NCBI RefSeq assembly: GCF_905404315.1
Contig: NC_066292.1
Location: 12,834,001-12,898,000 of the forward strand
Length of the DNA stretch: 64,000 nucleotides
Direction: 5' to 3'
Origin: Leptidea sinapis
Taxonomy: Eukaryota > Arthropoda > Insecta > Lepidoptera > Pieridae
Positions 16,759 to 27,520 of the stretch are shown here, in pieces; positions within the stretch are counted from its first letter, which is position 1; each line of letters opens with the position of its first letter. The position numbers and the translations under genes were made by a program. The notes beneath the pieces are model-generated. The model was not told where the DNA came from. It searched no databases and was given only the letters and a program-made list of their open reading frames with translations.

Positions 16759-19700
16759 ATGATCCAGACCCTATATTGTTGCACAAGCCAATCTCCAGCG
16801 CAAGCAACTCGCGACCGACGAGATTATAATTGAGGCGGTAAGAGCAAAGATGGCGTTTGCAATGCTCCAGGAGCCTTATGTGGGTGGCGTGGGCAAAATG
16901 CGGAACTATGCGGCTAACACGACGGTGTTGTGAAAGCGGCTATTGCGGTCTTTGATAATGATATCGATGTCACCCAATACCCCGATTACACAACTCACAA
17001 CATCGTTGTCGTAAAAATGAAGACCATTGCATGGGAGATCATAGTGGCCTCATTTTATTTTGAAGCGAAGCCGAAACCCATAGAGCCATACCTGGAGCAA
17101 CTCAAACGAATTTGCAACAAATTTGGCCGCGGTGTTATCGTCGGTGGCGACGCAAACGCAAAGAGCATGTGGTGGGGTAGCGCTGAAGTGGACGCAAGGG
17201 GCAACGAGATGGCTGGCACTCTAGAGGAAATAGGCTTACAGGTACTCAACGACGGCTGCACTCCAACATACGATACCATTCGCGGCGGGAAGTCGTACAC
17301 AAGTATCGTTGATATTACTGCGTGCACGCAGGACCTGTGGAGTAGAATCGAGGATTGGAGAGTTGACACAAGTCTGACGAGTTCCGACCACAATACATTA
17401 TTATTTAACATTAGACTTACAAAATCAAAAGGCAGTAATATAAATAGAACCACGCGCAAATATAACACAAGGAAAGCAAACTGGACCCGCTTTCGTGAGA
17501 AATTGGGCCAGTTATTAATAGAAAATAACATTAATATACAAGAAATAAACAAAATTAACACAGTAGCAAAATTAGATCAAATAATAGAAAAATATTCACA
17601 AATAACAATAGAAGCAAGCAACGAGAGCATACCGCTAAAAACTAACAAAACAACACCTACCTTGCCATGGTGGAATGAAGAACTCGCCAGACTGAAGTCC
17701 GATGCGCTCACCAAGAGGCGCAGAATTCGATTCGCGGCACAGGTCCGAAGGGAAAGAGTCGTTCAGGAGTACCTGGAAGCAAAAGAAAAATATGAAATAA
17801 CAGCACAAAAATATCGAATTGAAAGCTGGAAACAGTTTTGCGGGAAGCAAGATAGAGAGGGGCTGTGGGAAGGAGTCTACAGGGTAATTAAGAAAGTGGA
17901 GAAAAGGGAAGAAGATCTACCTCTTATGAGAAATGGTAAACTGCTAGGACAAAAAGAATTAGCAGAGTTGTTAGCCACTACTTTTTTCCCTGCGGATGAC
18001 GAAACAGATGAAAATGGGTATCACAGAAGCATCAGAAAACAGGCCGCGCAAGTAAACATATCGGACCATAATGACAGCTATGACCCAATGTTTACTCTAA
18101 CAGAACTCGCGGTAGCCACTATGAGCTTCAACCCCAAAAAAGCTCCAGGCTCCGACGGACTGACCGCAGATATATGTCAGCATGCCATTAACTATGACTC
18201 GGAAATTTTCCTTACGCTGGCAAACAGGTGCCTGCTATTGGTCCACTTTCCAGTCATATGGAAAAAAGCCACTGTAATAACCCTTAGGAAACCTGGTAGG
18301 GAAAGCTACATAGAGCCAAAATCTTATAGACCCATCGGACTATTGCCAATAATGGGTAAAATCTTGGAAAAGATGTTGGTAAATAGATTAAAGTGGCACA
18401 TTCTACCCCGACTAAGCCATCAGCAATTCGGATTCATGCCCCAAAGAAGCACCGAGGACTCCCTCTATGCTCTTATCAACCAAATACGCGCAAAGTTAGC
18501 TGAACATAAAATCATAACAATAATATCGCTAGACATAGAGGGAGCCTTCGACAGCGCATGGTGGCCGGCAATTAGGGTCCGTCTTGCTGAGGAAAAGTGC
18601 CCGATAAATATAAGGCGCATCATAGATAGTTACCTACAAGACAGACAGGTAAATCTTAGATATGGAGGGCAGGAGGTCGCGAGATCCACCAACAAAGGAT
18701 GTGTCCAGGGGTCGATTGGAGGACCTATTCTATGGAACCTGCTCTTGGACCCGCTCCTTCAGGAACTGCATCGTAATGGTCATTACTGCCAAGCGTTTGC
18801 GGACGATGTGGTCCTCCTATTTGATGGAGATACCGCTGGCGAAATCCAGAGCCGTGCGAACGCCGCTCTTGAATTTGTTCAGGCGTGGGGTGTCAGAAAC
18901 AAACTTAAATTTTCCTCGCATAAAACTAATGCGATGCTGTTCACCAAAAAACTAAAATACGACACCCCGCGCCTACACATTGGTGGGGCCGACATTCGCC
19001 TGGCTACGGAGATTAAAATCTTAGGGCTCACCATCGACAACAAACTTACATTCAACAATCATGTAGGCAACATATGTAGGAAAGCCCTAAGCTTTTATAA
19101 AAAATTGGCCAGAACGGCCCGAATAGGTTGGGGACTACATCCTGATATAATCAGAACAATTTACACAGCGGTAGTGGAACCAGTGGTTTTATATGCCGCA
19201 GGTGCATGGGCAGAAGCAGCGGAAAAAATATGTATTCATAATAAGCTAAATGCTGTCCAAAGAGGGTTCGCGCAGAAGCTGTGCAAGGCATACCGTACTG
19301 TGTCCCTTAATTCAGCGCTGGTGCTGGCTGGGATACTCCCTCTAGACCTTCGAGTCCGAGAAGCAGCCGCATTGTATAGAGCCAAGAAGGGTGTTCCCCA
19401 GCCAGCACTGTGCGACAGGGAGATAGAGCAAAGGGAGCCTTATTCAGCTCTTGTTCACCCGGCGGAGCGTATAAGCCTAAAGTTTACTGGCCTGGAAAAC
19501 CAGAACGAAGTCGACGCCAATAACCAACAACAAGTGCGCATATTTACGGATGGCAGCAAAATTGCAGGCAAAGTCGGAGCGGCACTGTCTCAATGGAGTG
19601 ATGACGCGGAGACCAAAAGCCGAAAATTTAAGTTGCCATCCTACTGTACAGTATACCAGGCCGAGCTTTTTGCCATACGCGAAGCCATGAAAGAAATTGA

Positions 19701-20399
19701 GAAATCCCCAAAAAGCACCTTCGGCATATATAGCGACTCGAGATCTGCACTCGAAACGATCACCAATCACCACACTACCCACCCTTTAGCCGTAGATGTA
19801 ATAAAAAGTATAAGCGTTGTGCAAAAGCAGAGCAAATCGGTTTTTCTTTTTTGGATCAAAGCTCATGCAGGCCTGGCAGGTATGAGCGTGCTGACCAGCT
19901 TGCAAAAGAGGCAACTGATTCAAAAAGGAAACCCGAATATGACCGCAGCCCAGTTTCATTTGTCAAGCGACAAATCCGATTGGAATCGCTTGACAAATGG
20001 AACTGGCGATACAAAAATAGTGAAACGGCAAACACAACAAAAACGTTCTTCCCCGACGCTATAGAAGCTCACAAAATCATTAGGAAATTAGAAATGACGG
20101 GAATCCTAACACAGATATTAACGGGCCACGGTGGATTCTCTGCATACCTACACAGATTCAAGTGTAAGGAGAGTCCATCGTGTCCATGTGAACCCGGGCA
20201 GTCTGAAAGTGTTGACCATGTTTTATTGGAATGTCCAATCTACGCCAAGGAAAGGTATGAGTTGGAACAAATATTAGGATTAGACATAGATCAAACAAAT
20301 GTCAGCACATTAATTAGTAATAAATTATATCAAAGTAAATTTATAGAGTATAGCAAAAGTATAGTTAATAAAGTAATAATTAAAAATAAAACTAGTTAA
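16759..20399 (+). pseudogene. TRAS-A ORF2: endonuclease, RT, RNase H, frameshifted
   Basis: Endonuclease motifs include NLQRKQLATDE, LQEPY, GGDANAKSMWWGS and SSDHN. The reverse transcriptase has KAPGSDGLTADI, SYRPIGLLPIMGK, FGFMPQRSTEDS, SLDIEGAFDSAWW, CVQGSIGGPILWN and catalytic FADDVV. RNase H follows with TDGSKI, AELFAIREA and SDSRSALE. A C-terminal knuckle is within CPCEPGQSESVDHVLLEC. Breaks: the first about 170 nt are out of frame with the rest (a short insertion after the ATG at 16759 and a second shift at about 16900-16930). A one-base loss at about 19882 inside RNase H moves the last 170 residues to another frame, ending at 20399. The 16930-20064 frame is otherwise continuous, so decay is recent. 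Confidence 0.88.
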
Positions 20400-20656
20400 G
20401 TAAAAATGAATAATATATATATATTAAGTATATATACTATTAGCATTATTAAAATAAGTCTCTAAAAATGTATGTAGTATTAGACTATAGGCTAAATATA
20501 ATATAAGTTATAATGTAAATGTATGTAAGATATTGGTAAGAAATGAAACATTGTAATACCTAGTAAATAAAGATACCGAAGGGCCCTGATAAGAACATCG
20601 GTGGTTTAGCTCGCGGGCCGGGACATGAAAGCTCCCGGACAGGAAAAAAAAAAAAA
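20400..20656 (+). other. TRAS-A 3' UTR and poly(A)
   Basis: A 0.25-kb A+T-rich 3' UTR. A hairpin (CCGGGA / TCCCGG, about 20620-20640) lies just before the 13-nt poly(A). Copies B, C, D and F also have GC-rich hairpins at this position. Confidence 0.75.
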
Positions 20657-20773
20657 CCTAACCTAACCTAACCTAACCTAACCTAACCTAACCTAACCTA
20701 ACCTAACCTAACCTAACCTAACCTAACCTAACCTAACCTAACCTAACCTAACCTAACCTAACCTAACCTAACC
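20657..20773 (-). repeat. Longest (CCTAA)n tract, about 23 units
   Basis: 117 bp of perfect CCTAA on the plus strand, the longest telomeric tract in the window. The plus-strand CCTAA reading places the telomere-ward direction to the left. It separates TRAS-A from the 5'-truncated TRAS-B. Confidence 0.97.
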
Positions 20774-20774
20774 G

Positions 20775-21301
20775 CGCCTGGTGGCCAGCTATTAAACATC
20801 AGCTGGCCGCCAGGAAATGCCCCCGGAATCTGTACTCCACCGTGTGCAGTTACCTCAATGACCGCGAGGTCATTATTCGTTATGCGGGCGCCGAGTGCGT
20901 GAGGCCCACAACCAAGGGGTGTCACAAAAGCGTTTCTGCCAGACGTCGTGGCATCTTATAAGTTGGTTAGGGAGGACCCTTTCTCCGCTTTGATGGCCCA
21001 AATCATCACGGGCCATGGCGGCTTCTCGGCGTATCTCCGCCGGTTTGGCCTGAAGGATAGCCCAGTGTGCATTTGCGACGGTCGTACCGACGAAAGCGCA
21101 TTGCACCTGGTGCTCGAATGCCCCAGGTTCGGCCGGTGGAGATGCGACCTAGAGGTGGAAAGCGGAATGGCCGTTACTGAGGCAAACCTTCCAGCCCTTA
21201 TGGTGAAGCCGTGGAGAAACGCTCTTGTAAAATTTTGTATAAAAATCCTAGCTGACGTGCTGCCACGAAATGGCAGTAATATAAAAATTAAAATAACCTA
21301 G
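20775..21301 (+). pseudogene. TRAS-B ORF2 remnant
   Basis: The first 145 bp encode an RT piece (from WWPAIKHQLAARKCP-like to the block before the conserved QGSIGG). After the deletion the frame encodes the C-terminal segment with ITGHGGFSAYLRRF and the knuckle CICDGRTDESALHLVLEC, ending at 21301. The catalytic RT motif and RNase H are gone, so it cannot work. Confidence 0.85.
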
Positions 21302-21738
21302 TCCGTAAGTTGTATGGATAAAATGTTAAAAGTCTGTTAGTATAAGTAATATAGTATTATAAGTATTTGTATAGTCTCATGTAGTATTTGTATAATCAAT
21401 AAAATGTGTATAATGTATATAAAGGTTCCCTATATCAAGTATAGGGACCTGGATACAACCTTTGTCTGCAAAAAAAAACAAAAAAAAAGGTTATGTTAAG
21501 AAATTGTGTGTTAAATTATAGTTGTATATTTGAGTAGGTAAATAGTTATAATATGTGCACTTAAAATTTTTTGATTATTGTGTTTAGTCTTAAGTCTTAG
21601 TATGTAAGAATTATATAGTTTATAAATAAATGAAACGCCACCCCCAAACCCTGCAGCTCAATGGCAGGGAGGAAGTAGACGTAGCTAGTTCCTCGGCCCT
21701 GGGACGCAAGTCGCCAGGGATGGTAGGCCACTAGTTAG
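21302..21738 (+). other. TRAS-B 3' UTR with conserved terminal hairpins
   Basis: A+T-rich 0.44 kb followed by a GC-rich end with two short stems (CCTGC / GCAGG and CCCTGG / CCAGGG) and the box GGTAGGCCACTAG before poly(A). Nearly identical to the TRAS-C 3' UTR. Confidence 0.75.
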
Positions 21739-21765
21739 AAAAAAAAAAAAAAAAAAAAAAAAAAA

Positions 21766-21812
21766 CCTAACCTAACTTAACCTAACCTAACCTAACCTAA
21801 CCTAACCTAACC
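21766..21812 (-). repeat. Telomeric (CCTAA)n tract with a CTTAA variant
   Basis: About nine units on the plus strand; the third unit reads CTTAA. The same variant at the same place occurs at 24010, showing that the tract was copied with its flanks. Confidence 0.95.
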
Positions 21813-21825
21813 CCCCCCATCGATT

Positions 21826-23550
21826 GGGGGGCCCATATTCTGGAAACTCCTGATCGATCCATTGCTGGGCGCCCTCGAGGAAGAGGGTCTACGCGTGCAA
21901 GCCTTCGCCGACGACATAGTGCTCGTCTTCTCGGGCTCCTCTCCGGAGACTATCGCGCGGACCGCTAATTCCGTCCTCCGGCGGGTCTACGACTGGGGCT
22001 TGGACAAGCTGCGATTTGCTCCACACAAGACCAACGCCATGGTGATCACTAAGAAACTGAAATTAACACCTATTCAGATCACCATGGGCGGCGAATGTAT
22101 AAAGATGGTAACTGAAAACAAAATCCTGGGCCTTACTATCGACCACAGGTTGTCTTTTAAGCCACATGTCGCCGAAGTTTGCCGTAAGGCAACGGCCATT
22201 TATGGCCAACTATCAAGGGCGGCTAAGACAACCTGGGGTCTGAACCCAGAGGTGGTCAGGACCATCTACATCGCCGCTGTGGAGCCAATCGTACTATATG
22301 CTTCAAGCGTCTGGGTCCCAGCCGTGGATCTAATCGGAGTGCGGAAGTTGCTGGACGCAGTTCAGCGGGGGTTCGCGCGTAAGATCAGCCGGGCCTACAA
22401 AACCGCCAGTTTGAGTGCGGCGCTGATCCTGTCAGGTATTTTGCCACTCGACCTGAGGATCCGAGAGGCGGCAGAATTGTACCGATATAAAAGGGGTGAG
22501 GACATTGGTGGTATGGCAGACAGGAAGGCTGAACAGCGGGTTAGCTTCTTGGATGCTCCCCATCCAGCCCTCGCTCCTGAGGTAGAATTTTGTTGCCTCG
22601 AGGAGACACAGGCCGAAACCGGCGGGGTAGAGATGCAGGATGACCAAGAAGAATAGGAGGGTTACCTGCAGGTCTACACCGACGGTAGTAAGATACAGGG
22701 CAGGGTTGGAGCCGGCATCTCGTACAGGCGGCGAGGTCTGGAAGTCAGAGCAAGGAAACTCAAGTTAGAGGATTATTGCTCTGTCTTCCAGGCCGAGATG
22801 TGCGCAATTTCGAAGGCTATTGAGGACATCTTGAAGATGCCCGACATGAAGGTCGAGATCCTTAGTGACTCCAGGTCGTCGCTGGAGCTGCTAAGGGATC
22901 GATCATCATTTAACCCGATAGCCTTCGAAATCAAAAACCTGATCCGGCGGGCTCGAGAATTGGGGAAAACCATTCGTTTCCGCTGGGTTCGGGCGCATGT
23001 AGGTATTGAGGGGAACGAGAGGGCTGATCACTTGGCGAAGGACGCGGCGCTCCATTCGAAATTGAGGGCTGCATACGATGGAGTGCCGATTTCAACTCTT
23101 CGCCGTAAGATCCGAGCCAAGACCCTCGAGGTCTGGCAGGAGCGCTACACCACGGGTCAAACCGCGAGTGTCACAAAAGCGTTTCTGCCAGACGTCGTGG
23201 CATCTTATAAGTTGGTTAGGGAGGACCCTTTCTCCGCTTTGATGGCCCAAATCATCACGGGCCATGGCGGCTTCTCGGCGTATCTCCGCCGGTTTGGCCT
23301 GAAGGATAGCCCAGTGTGCATTTGCGACGGTCGTACCGACGAAAGCGCATTGCACCTGGTGCTCGAATGCCCCAGGTTCGGCCGGTGGAGATGCGACCTA
23401 GAGGTGGAAAGCGGAATGGCCGTTACTGAGGCAAACCTTCCAGCCCTTATGGTGAAGCCGTGGAGAAACGCTCTTGTAAAATTTTGTATAAAAATCCTAG
23501 CTGACGTGCTGCCACGAAATGGCAGTAATATAAAAATTAAAATAACCTAG
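21826..23550 (+). pseudogene. TRAS-C ORF2 C-terminal half with an in-frame stop
   Basis: One reading frame from the catalytic AFADDIVLVF of the RT to the C-terminal end at 23550, broken only by TAG at 22654-22656 between RT and RNase H. The RNase H part has VYTDGSKIQG, AEMCAISKA, SDSRSSLELL and NERADHLAKDA; the terminal knuckle is CICDGRTDESALHLVLEC. Compared with TRAS-E it lacks one codon after YDWGLD. The stop and the missing codon are both shared with TRAS-D. Endonuclease and the front of the RT are missing. Confidence 0.88.
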
Positions 23551-23987
23551 TCCGTAAGTTGTATGGATAAAATGTTAAAAGTCTGTTAGTATAAGTAATA
23601 TAGTATTATAAGTATTTGTATAGTCTCATGTAGTATTTGTATAATCAATAAAATGTGTATAATGTATATAAAGGTTCCCTATATCAAGTATAGGGAGCTG
23701 GATACAACCTTTGTCTGCAAAAAAAAACAAAAAAAAAGGTTATGTTAAGAAATTGTGTGTTAAATTATAGTTGTATATTTGAGTAGGTAAATAGTTATAA
23801 TATGTGCACTTAAAATTTTTTGATTATTGTGTTTAGTCTTAAGTCTTAGTATGTAAGAATTATATAGTTTATAAATAAATGAAACGCCACCCCCAAACCC
23901 TGCAGCTCAATGGCAGGGAGGAAGTAGACGTAGCTAGTTCCTCGGCCCTGGGACGCAAGTCGCCAGGGATGGTAGGCCACTAGTTAG
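23551..23987 (+). other. TRAS-C 3' UTR
   Basis: Matches 21302-21738 with only rare differences (for example AGGGAGCTGG against AGGGACCTGG), including the two terminal stems and GGTAGGCCACTAG before the poly(A). Confidence 0.75.
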
Positions 23988-24009
23988 AAAAAAAAAAAAA
24001 AAAAAAAAA

Positions 24010-24055
24010 CCTAACCTAACTTAACCTAACCTAACCTAACCTAACCTAACCTAAC
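24010..24055 (-). repeat. Telomeric (CCTAA)n tract, duplicate of 21766
   Basis: About nine units with the same CTTAA variant in third position, followed by the same C run and the same TRAS truncation point. This is best explained by duplication of a unit of about 2.24 kb rather than independent insertion. Confidence 0.95.
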
Positions 24056-24069
24056 CCCCCCCATCGATT

Positions 24070-25788
24070 GGGGGGCCCATATTCTGGAAACTCCTGATCG
24101 ATCCATTGCTGGGCGCCCTCGAGGAAGAGGGTCTACGCGTGCAAGCCTTCGCCGACGACATAGTGCTCGTCTTCTCGGGCTCCTCTCCGGAGACTATCGC
24201 GCGGACCGCTAATTCCGTCCTCCGGCGGGTCTACGACTGGGGCTTGGACAAGCTGCGATTTGCTCCACACAAGACCAACGCCATGGTGATCACTAAGAAA
24301 CTGAAATTAACACCTATTCAGATCACCATGGGCGGCGAATGTATAAAGATGGTAACTGAAAACAAAATCCTGGGCCTTACTATCAACCACAGGTTGTCTT
24401 TTAAGCCACATGTCGCCGAAGTTTGCCGTAAGGCAACGGCCATTTATGGCCAACTATCAAGGGCGGCTAAGACAACCTGGGGTCTGAACCCAGAGGTGGT
24501 CAGGACCATCTACATCGCCGCTGTGGAGCCAATCGTACTATATGCTTCAAGCGTCTGGGTCCCAGCCGTGGATCTAATCGGAGTGCGGAAGTTGCTGGAC
24601 GCAGTTCAGCGGGGGTTCGCGCGTAAGATCAGCCGGGCCTACAAAACCGCCAGTTTGAGTGCGGCGCTGATCCTGTCAGGTATTTTGCCACTCGACCTGA
24701 GGATCCGAGAGGCGGCAGAATTGTACCGATATAAAAGGGGTGAGGACATTGGTGGTATGGCAGACAGGAAGGCTGAACAGCGGGTTAGCTTCCTGGATGC
24801 TCCCCATCCAGCCCTCGCTCCTGAGGTAGAATTTTGTTGCCTCGAGGAGACTCAGGCCGAAACCGGCGGGGTAGAGATGCAGGATGACCAAGAAGAATAG
24901 GAGGGTTACCTGCAGGTCTACACCGACGGTAGTAAGATACAGGGCAGGGTTGGAGCCGGCATCTCGTACAGGCGGCGAGGTCTGGAAGTCAGAGCAAGGA
25001 AACTCAAGTTAGAGGATTATTGCTCTGTCTTCCAGGCCGAGATGTGCGCAATTTCGAAGGCTATTGAGGACATCTTGAAGATGCCCGACATGAAGGTCGA
25101 GATCCTTAGTGACTCCAGGTCGTCGCTGGAGCTGCTAAGGGATCGATCATCATTTAACCCGATAGCCTTCGAAATCAAAAACCTGATCCGGCGGGCTCGA
25201 GAATTGGGGAAAACCATTCGTTTCCGCTGGGTTCGGGCGCATGTAGGTATTGAGGGGAACGAGAGGGCTGATCACTTGGCGAAGGATGCGGCGCTCCATT
25301 CGAAATCGAGGGCCACATACGACGGAGTACCGGTTTCGACTCTTCGCCGCGGTATAAGAGCGAGGACCCTCGACGTCTGGCAGGAGCGCTACACTGCGGG
25401 TCACACCGCAAGCGTCACAAAGGCGTTCCTGCCAGACGTCGTGGCGGCTTACAAGCTGGTGCGGGAGGCACCCTTCTCCGCTCTGATGGCCCAAGTCATC
25501 ACGGGTCGTGGTGGCTTCTCGGCGTATCTCCACCGGTTCGGACTGAAGGATAGCCCAGCGTGCATTTGCGACGCGCAAAGCGCAATGCACCTGGTGCTCG
25601 AATGCCCTAGGTTCGGTCGGTGGAGGTACGACCTTGAGGTCCAGAGTGGAGTGGCCGTACTGGAGGCCAACCTCCCCTTATTATTGTCAGAAAAACGCGA
25701 ACTACTTGAGGCATTTAGCCTCAAGATATTGATAGATGTGCTGCCGAAGAACGGCAGCAATATAAATGTCAAAAAGCTTAAAATATAA
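24070..25788 (+). pseudogene. TRAS-D ORF2 C-terminal half, same stop as TRAS-C
   Basis: RT from AFADDIVLVF, then TAG at 24898-24900 (shared with TRAS-C at 22654), then RNase H and the C-terminal region to 25788. One clear coding difference in the shared part is GLTINHRL against GLTIDHRL. After about 25287 the protein diverges (for example ITGRGGFSAYLHRF, and a knuckle CICDAQSAMHLVLEC shortened by several residues). Not functional because of truncation and the stop. Confidence 0.87.
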
Positions 25789-26199
25789 TGTATGTAATTA
25801 AATAGTAAGGTAGGAAATAGATAAGAATAAAAATTTTTTAGCAATAAATAAGTAAAGCACGGTTCCCTATGACTGAGCATAGGGCCCTTTTTACTACCAA
25901 TAGTCTGTAAGAATGTGTGCCTAGGTTAAGATAGTGTTAAGAATTTGTATAGTATTAAAAAGCTAATAAAAGGAAAAAAAAATAAATAAATAAATATATA
26001 TGTAAAATCTGTTAGTTATAAGATCAATATCATGTAAGAAATGTAATGAAAATATATATAATAGTGTAAGCGACTGTAAAACATTGAAAATAAATTATAA
26101 TCCACCCCAAAACCCTACAGCTCAACGGTAGGGAGGAAGTAGCTTAGTAGCTCCTCGGCCCTGGAACGAAAGTTGCCAGGGAGGTAGGCCACTAGTCGC
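25789..26199 (+). other. TRAS-D 3' UTR (different subfamily)
   Basis: A+T-rich and not alignable by eye with the B/C 3' UTR except at the end, where the CCCTAC / GTAGGG and CCCTGG / CCAGGG stems and the box GGTAGGCCACTAG are kept before the poly(A). Confidence 0.7.
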
Positions 26200-26216
26200 A
26201 AAAAAAAAAAAAAAAA

Positions 26217-26243
26217 CCTATCCTAACCTAACCTAACCTAACC
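26217..26243 (-). repeat. Short, slightly degenerate (CCTAA)n tract
   Basis: Five units with one CCTAT variant at the TRAS-D junction. TRAS-E begins at its right edge. Confidence 0.93.
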
Positions 26244-27520
26244 AACCAGTCTGTGTCGCACCTCTGACGAGTAAGCAGCAAAAACGCTTCGCTCCGTACT
26301 CGTAAAATATCATAAGTGGTAAATTTGTTACTTCAGTACCAGTGTTGTATATCCAACGACGCGTCTCGCGACGTCGAATCTAGTGGTGTAATTCCCACTA
26401 GGATATACAGTGAAAAAGTGAAAAAAAAGTGGAAATTGTTAAAAAACTGTGCACAAAAGTGTGAACGCTGGCTAAACTAGATCTTTTCCCCACCTTTTTC
26501 TTGATTGCGCACGGTGCGCGTTAGCGAGTTGCACATTTTGAGGCCTCTCCCGGATTTTTCCGACTACGGGTTCGGGAGATAACCGGGATAGAGTGAAATT
26601 GGGTGTGGCTCGTGGTACCTCAAAACGTTGTTGCCCCCACGAGTGCGATATTCCGTTGAACGCGCTGTGAAAATACCTGCTCAACGACACATCGCGTTTT
26701 GAAATCAAACGTGGGAAAAAAAAGTTAATCAAGAAAAACCACCTTAACCATAAAAAGGCCGCGTTCCCTCTTAAATAACTTAAAAACAAAAGTGGTGACA
26801 TATAAGTTTCTGTACACCAAACGATAGGTCTCATTGAGACGCATCTTTTGACCCATCATTCAGATTTTTCCGGCCATAGGTGGCGCTTCAATCGCCAATT
26901 TTCACCGAAACCGCGTGGCACGAGGTGGGAGATCCCGAGGGAGCAGCTCAGCGTGCGATACGTCTCTGGATAGATCTCAAGACAAGAAATAAGCCGCCGC
27001 TTCGAGCAGCTCAATCGGACCACTCCACGCGACACCAGCCCGCCGGGAAGATCTGGACAGAAAAACCGGGATATCTCGGGAACGGTGCGTCCTAGCCCAT
27101 TTTTGACCCTGGGCCTGGATATACACAGTGTATATCTGGTCTTTTTCCCCTCTTCATGCCCTACTAGATCCCTTTTTCAAAATTTAAAAATTCCTGATTT
27201 TGTAAATATCCCAAAAAATTTGCTAACTTTCGAAATTATCAAAATTTTAAAATTAAATAACTCCGGAACGGATTAAAATTTTGTAAATTTGACACCGGAT
27301 CCAGGTACAGTTTGTTAAGAAGCATTTGGCTCATCTATAAAGAAACTTGATCCCATACCCAACCCCCCCTCCTACTTACCCCCCCACCCCAATTCTTTCT
27401 CTCACCGTTCCCAGATTAACTAGAATTAGAGAAATTAGTTTAAGTTGTATATATATTTCAAAGCTGTAATTTAATTGTGTATTTTACCTAAATTTTGCTG
27501 CCGTTTTCCCAAAGCACAAG
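26244..27520 (+). other. TRAS-E 5' UTR
   Basis: A 1.28-kb leader without a credible gene. Near its 5' end it carries CTTCGCTCCGT (26287), GACGCG (26358) and AGTGGTGTAATT (26382), in the same order and spacing as in the SART-B 5' end. A pyrimidine-rich C tract lies at 27360-27420. Confidence 0.7.

Larger units (their letters stand above)
13681..20656 (+). mobile_element. TRAS-A: near full-length TRAS-type LINE
   Basis: A 7.0-kb plus-strand element between CCTAA tracts: 5' UTR (1.7 kb), ORF1, a damaged ORF2, 3' UTR and poly(A) (20644-20656) followed at once by CCTAACC. The strand and the 3' junction match Bombyx TRAS insertion between C and T of CCTAA. Its 5' 2.9 kb recurs inverted at 1-1444 with a 1.47-kb deletion. 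Confidence 0.92.
20774..21765 (+). mobile_element. TRAS-B: 5'-truncated and internally deleted
   Basis: Starts directly after CCTAACC inside the RT domain (equivalent to 30987 in TRAS-E), runs about 145 bp, then jumps at about 20920 to the region after RNase H, skipping about 1.35 kb. The jump point shows a 2-3-bp overlap (GTG). From 20920 to the poly(A) at 21739-21765 it is nearly identical to 23169-24009 of TRAS-C. Confidence 0.88.
21813..24009 (+). mobile_element. TRAS-C: 5'-truncated TRAS-type element
   Basis: Begins after CCTAACCCCCCC within the RT domain (ATCGATTGGGG, equivalent to 31146 in TRAS-E) and runs to a 22-nt poly(A) at 23988-24009. The identical truncation point in TRAS-D shows they share one ancestor. 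Confidence 0.9.
24056..26216 (+). mobile_element. TRAS-D: truncated, chimeric TRAS-type element
   Basis: The first 1.2 kb (to about 25287) is almost identical to TRAS-C; the rest, including the 3' UTR, is clearly diverged and represents another subfamily. The poly(A) is at 26200-26216. Confidence 0.88.

Noticed and set aside
20657..20773. CCTAA tract as a CRISPR array or satellite
   Set aside because: A 5-bp perfect telomeric unit without spacers, and flanked by telomere-targeted LINEs.
26472..27276. Open frames on both strands in the TRAS-E 5' UTR
   Set aside because: No motif, and they lie in a non-coding leader by position.
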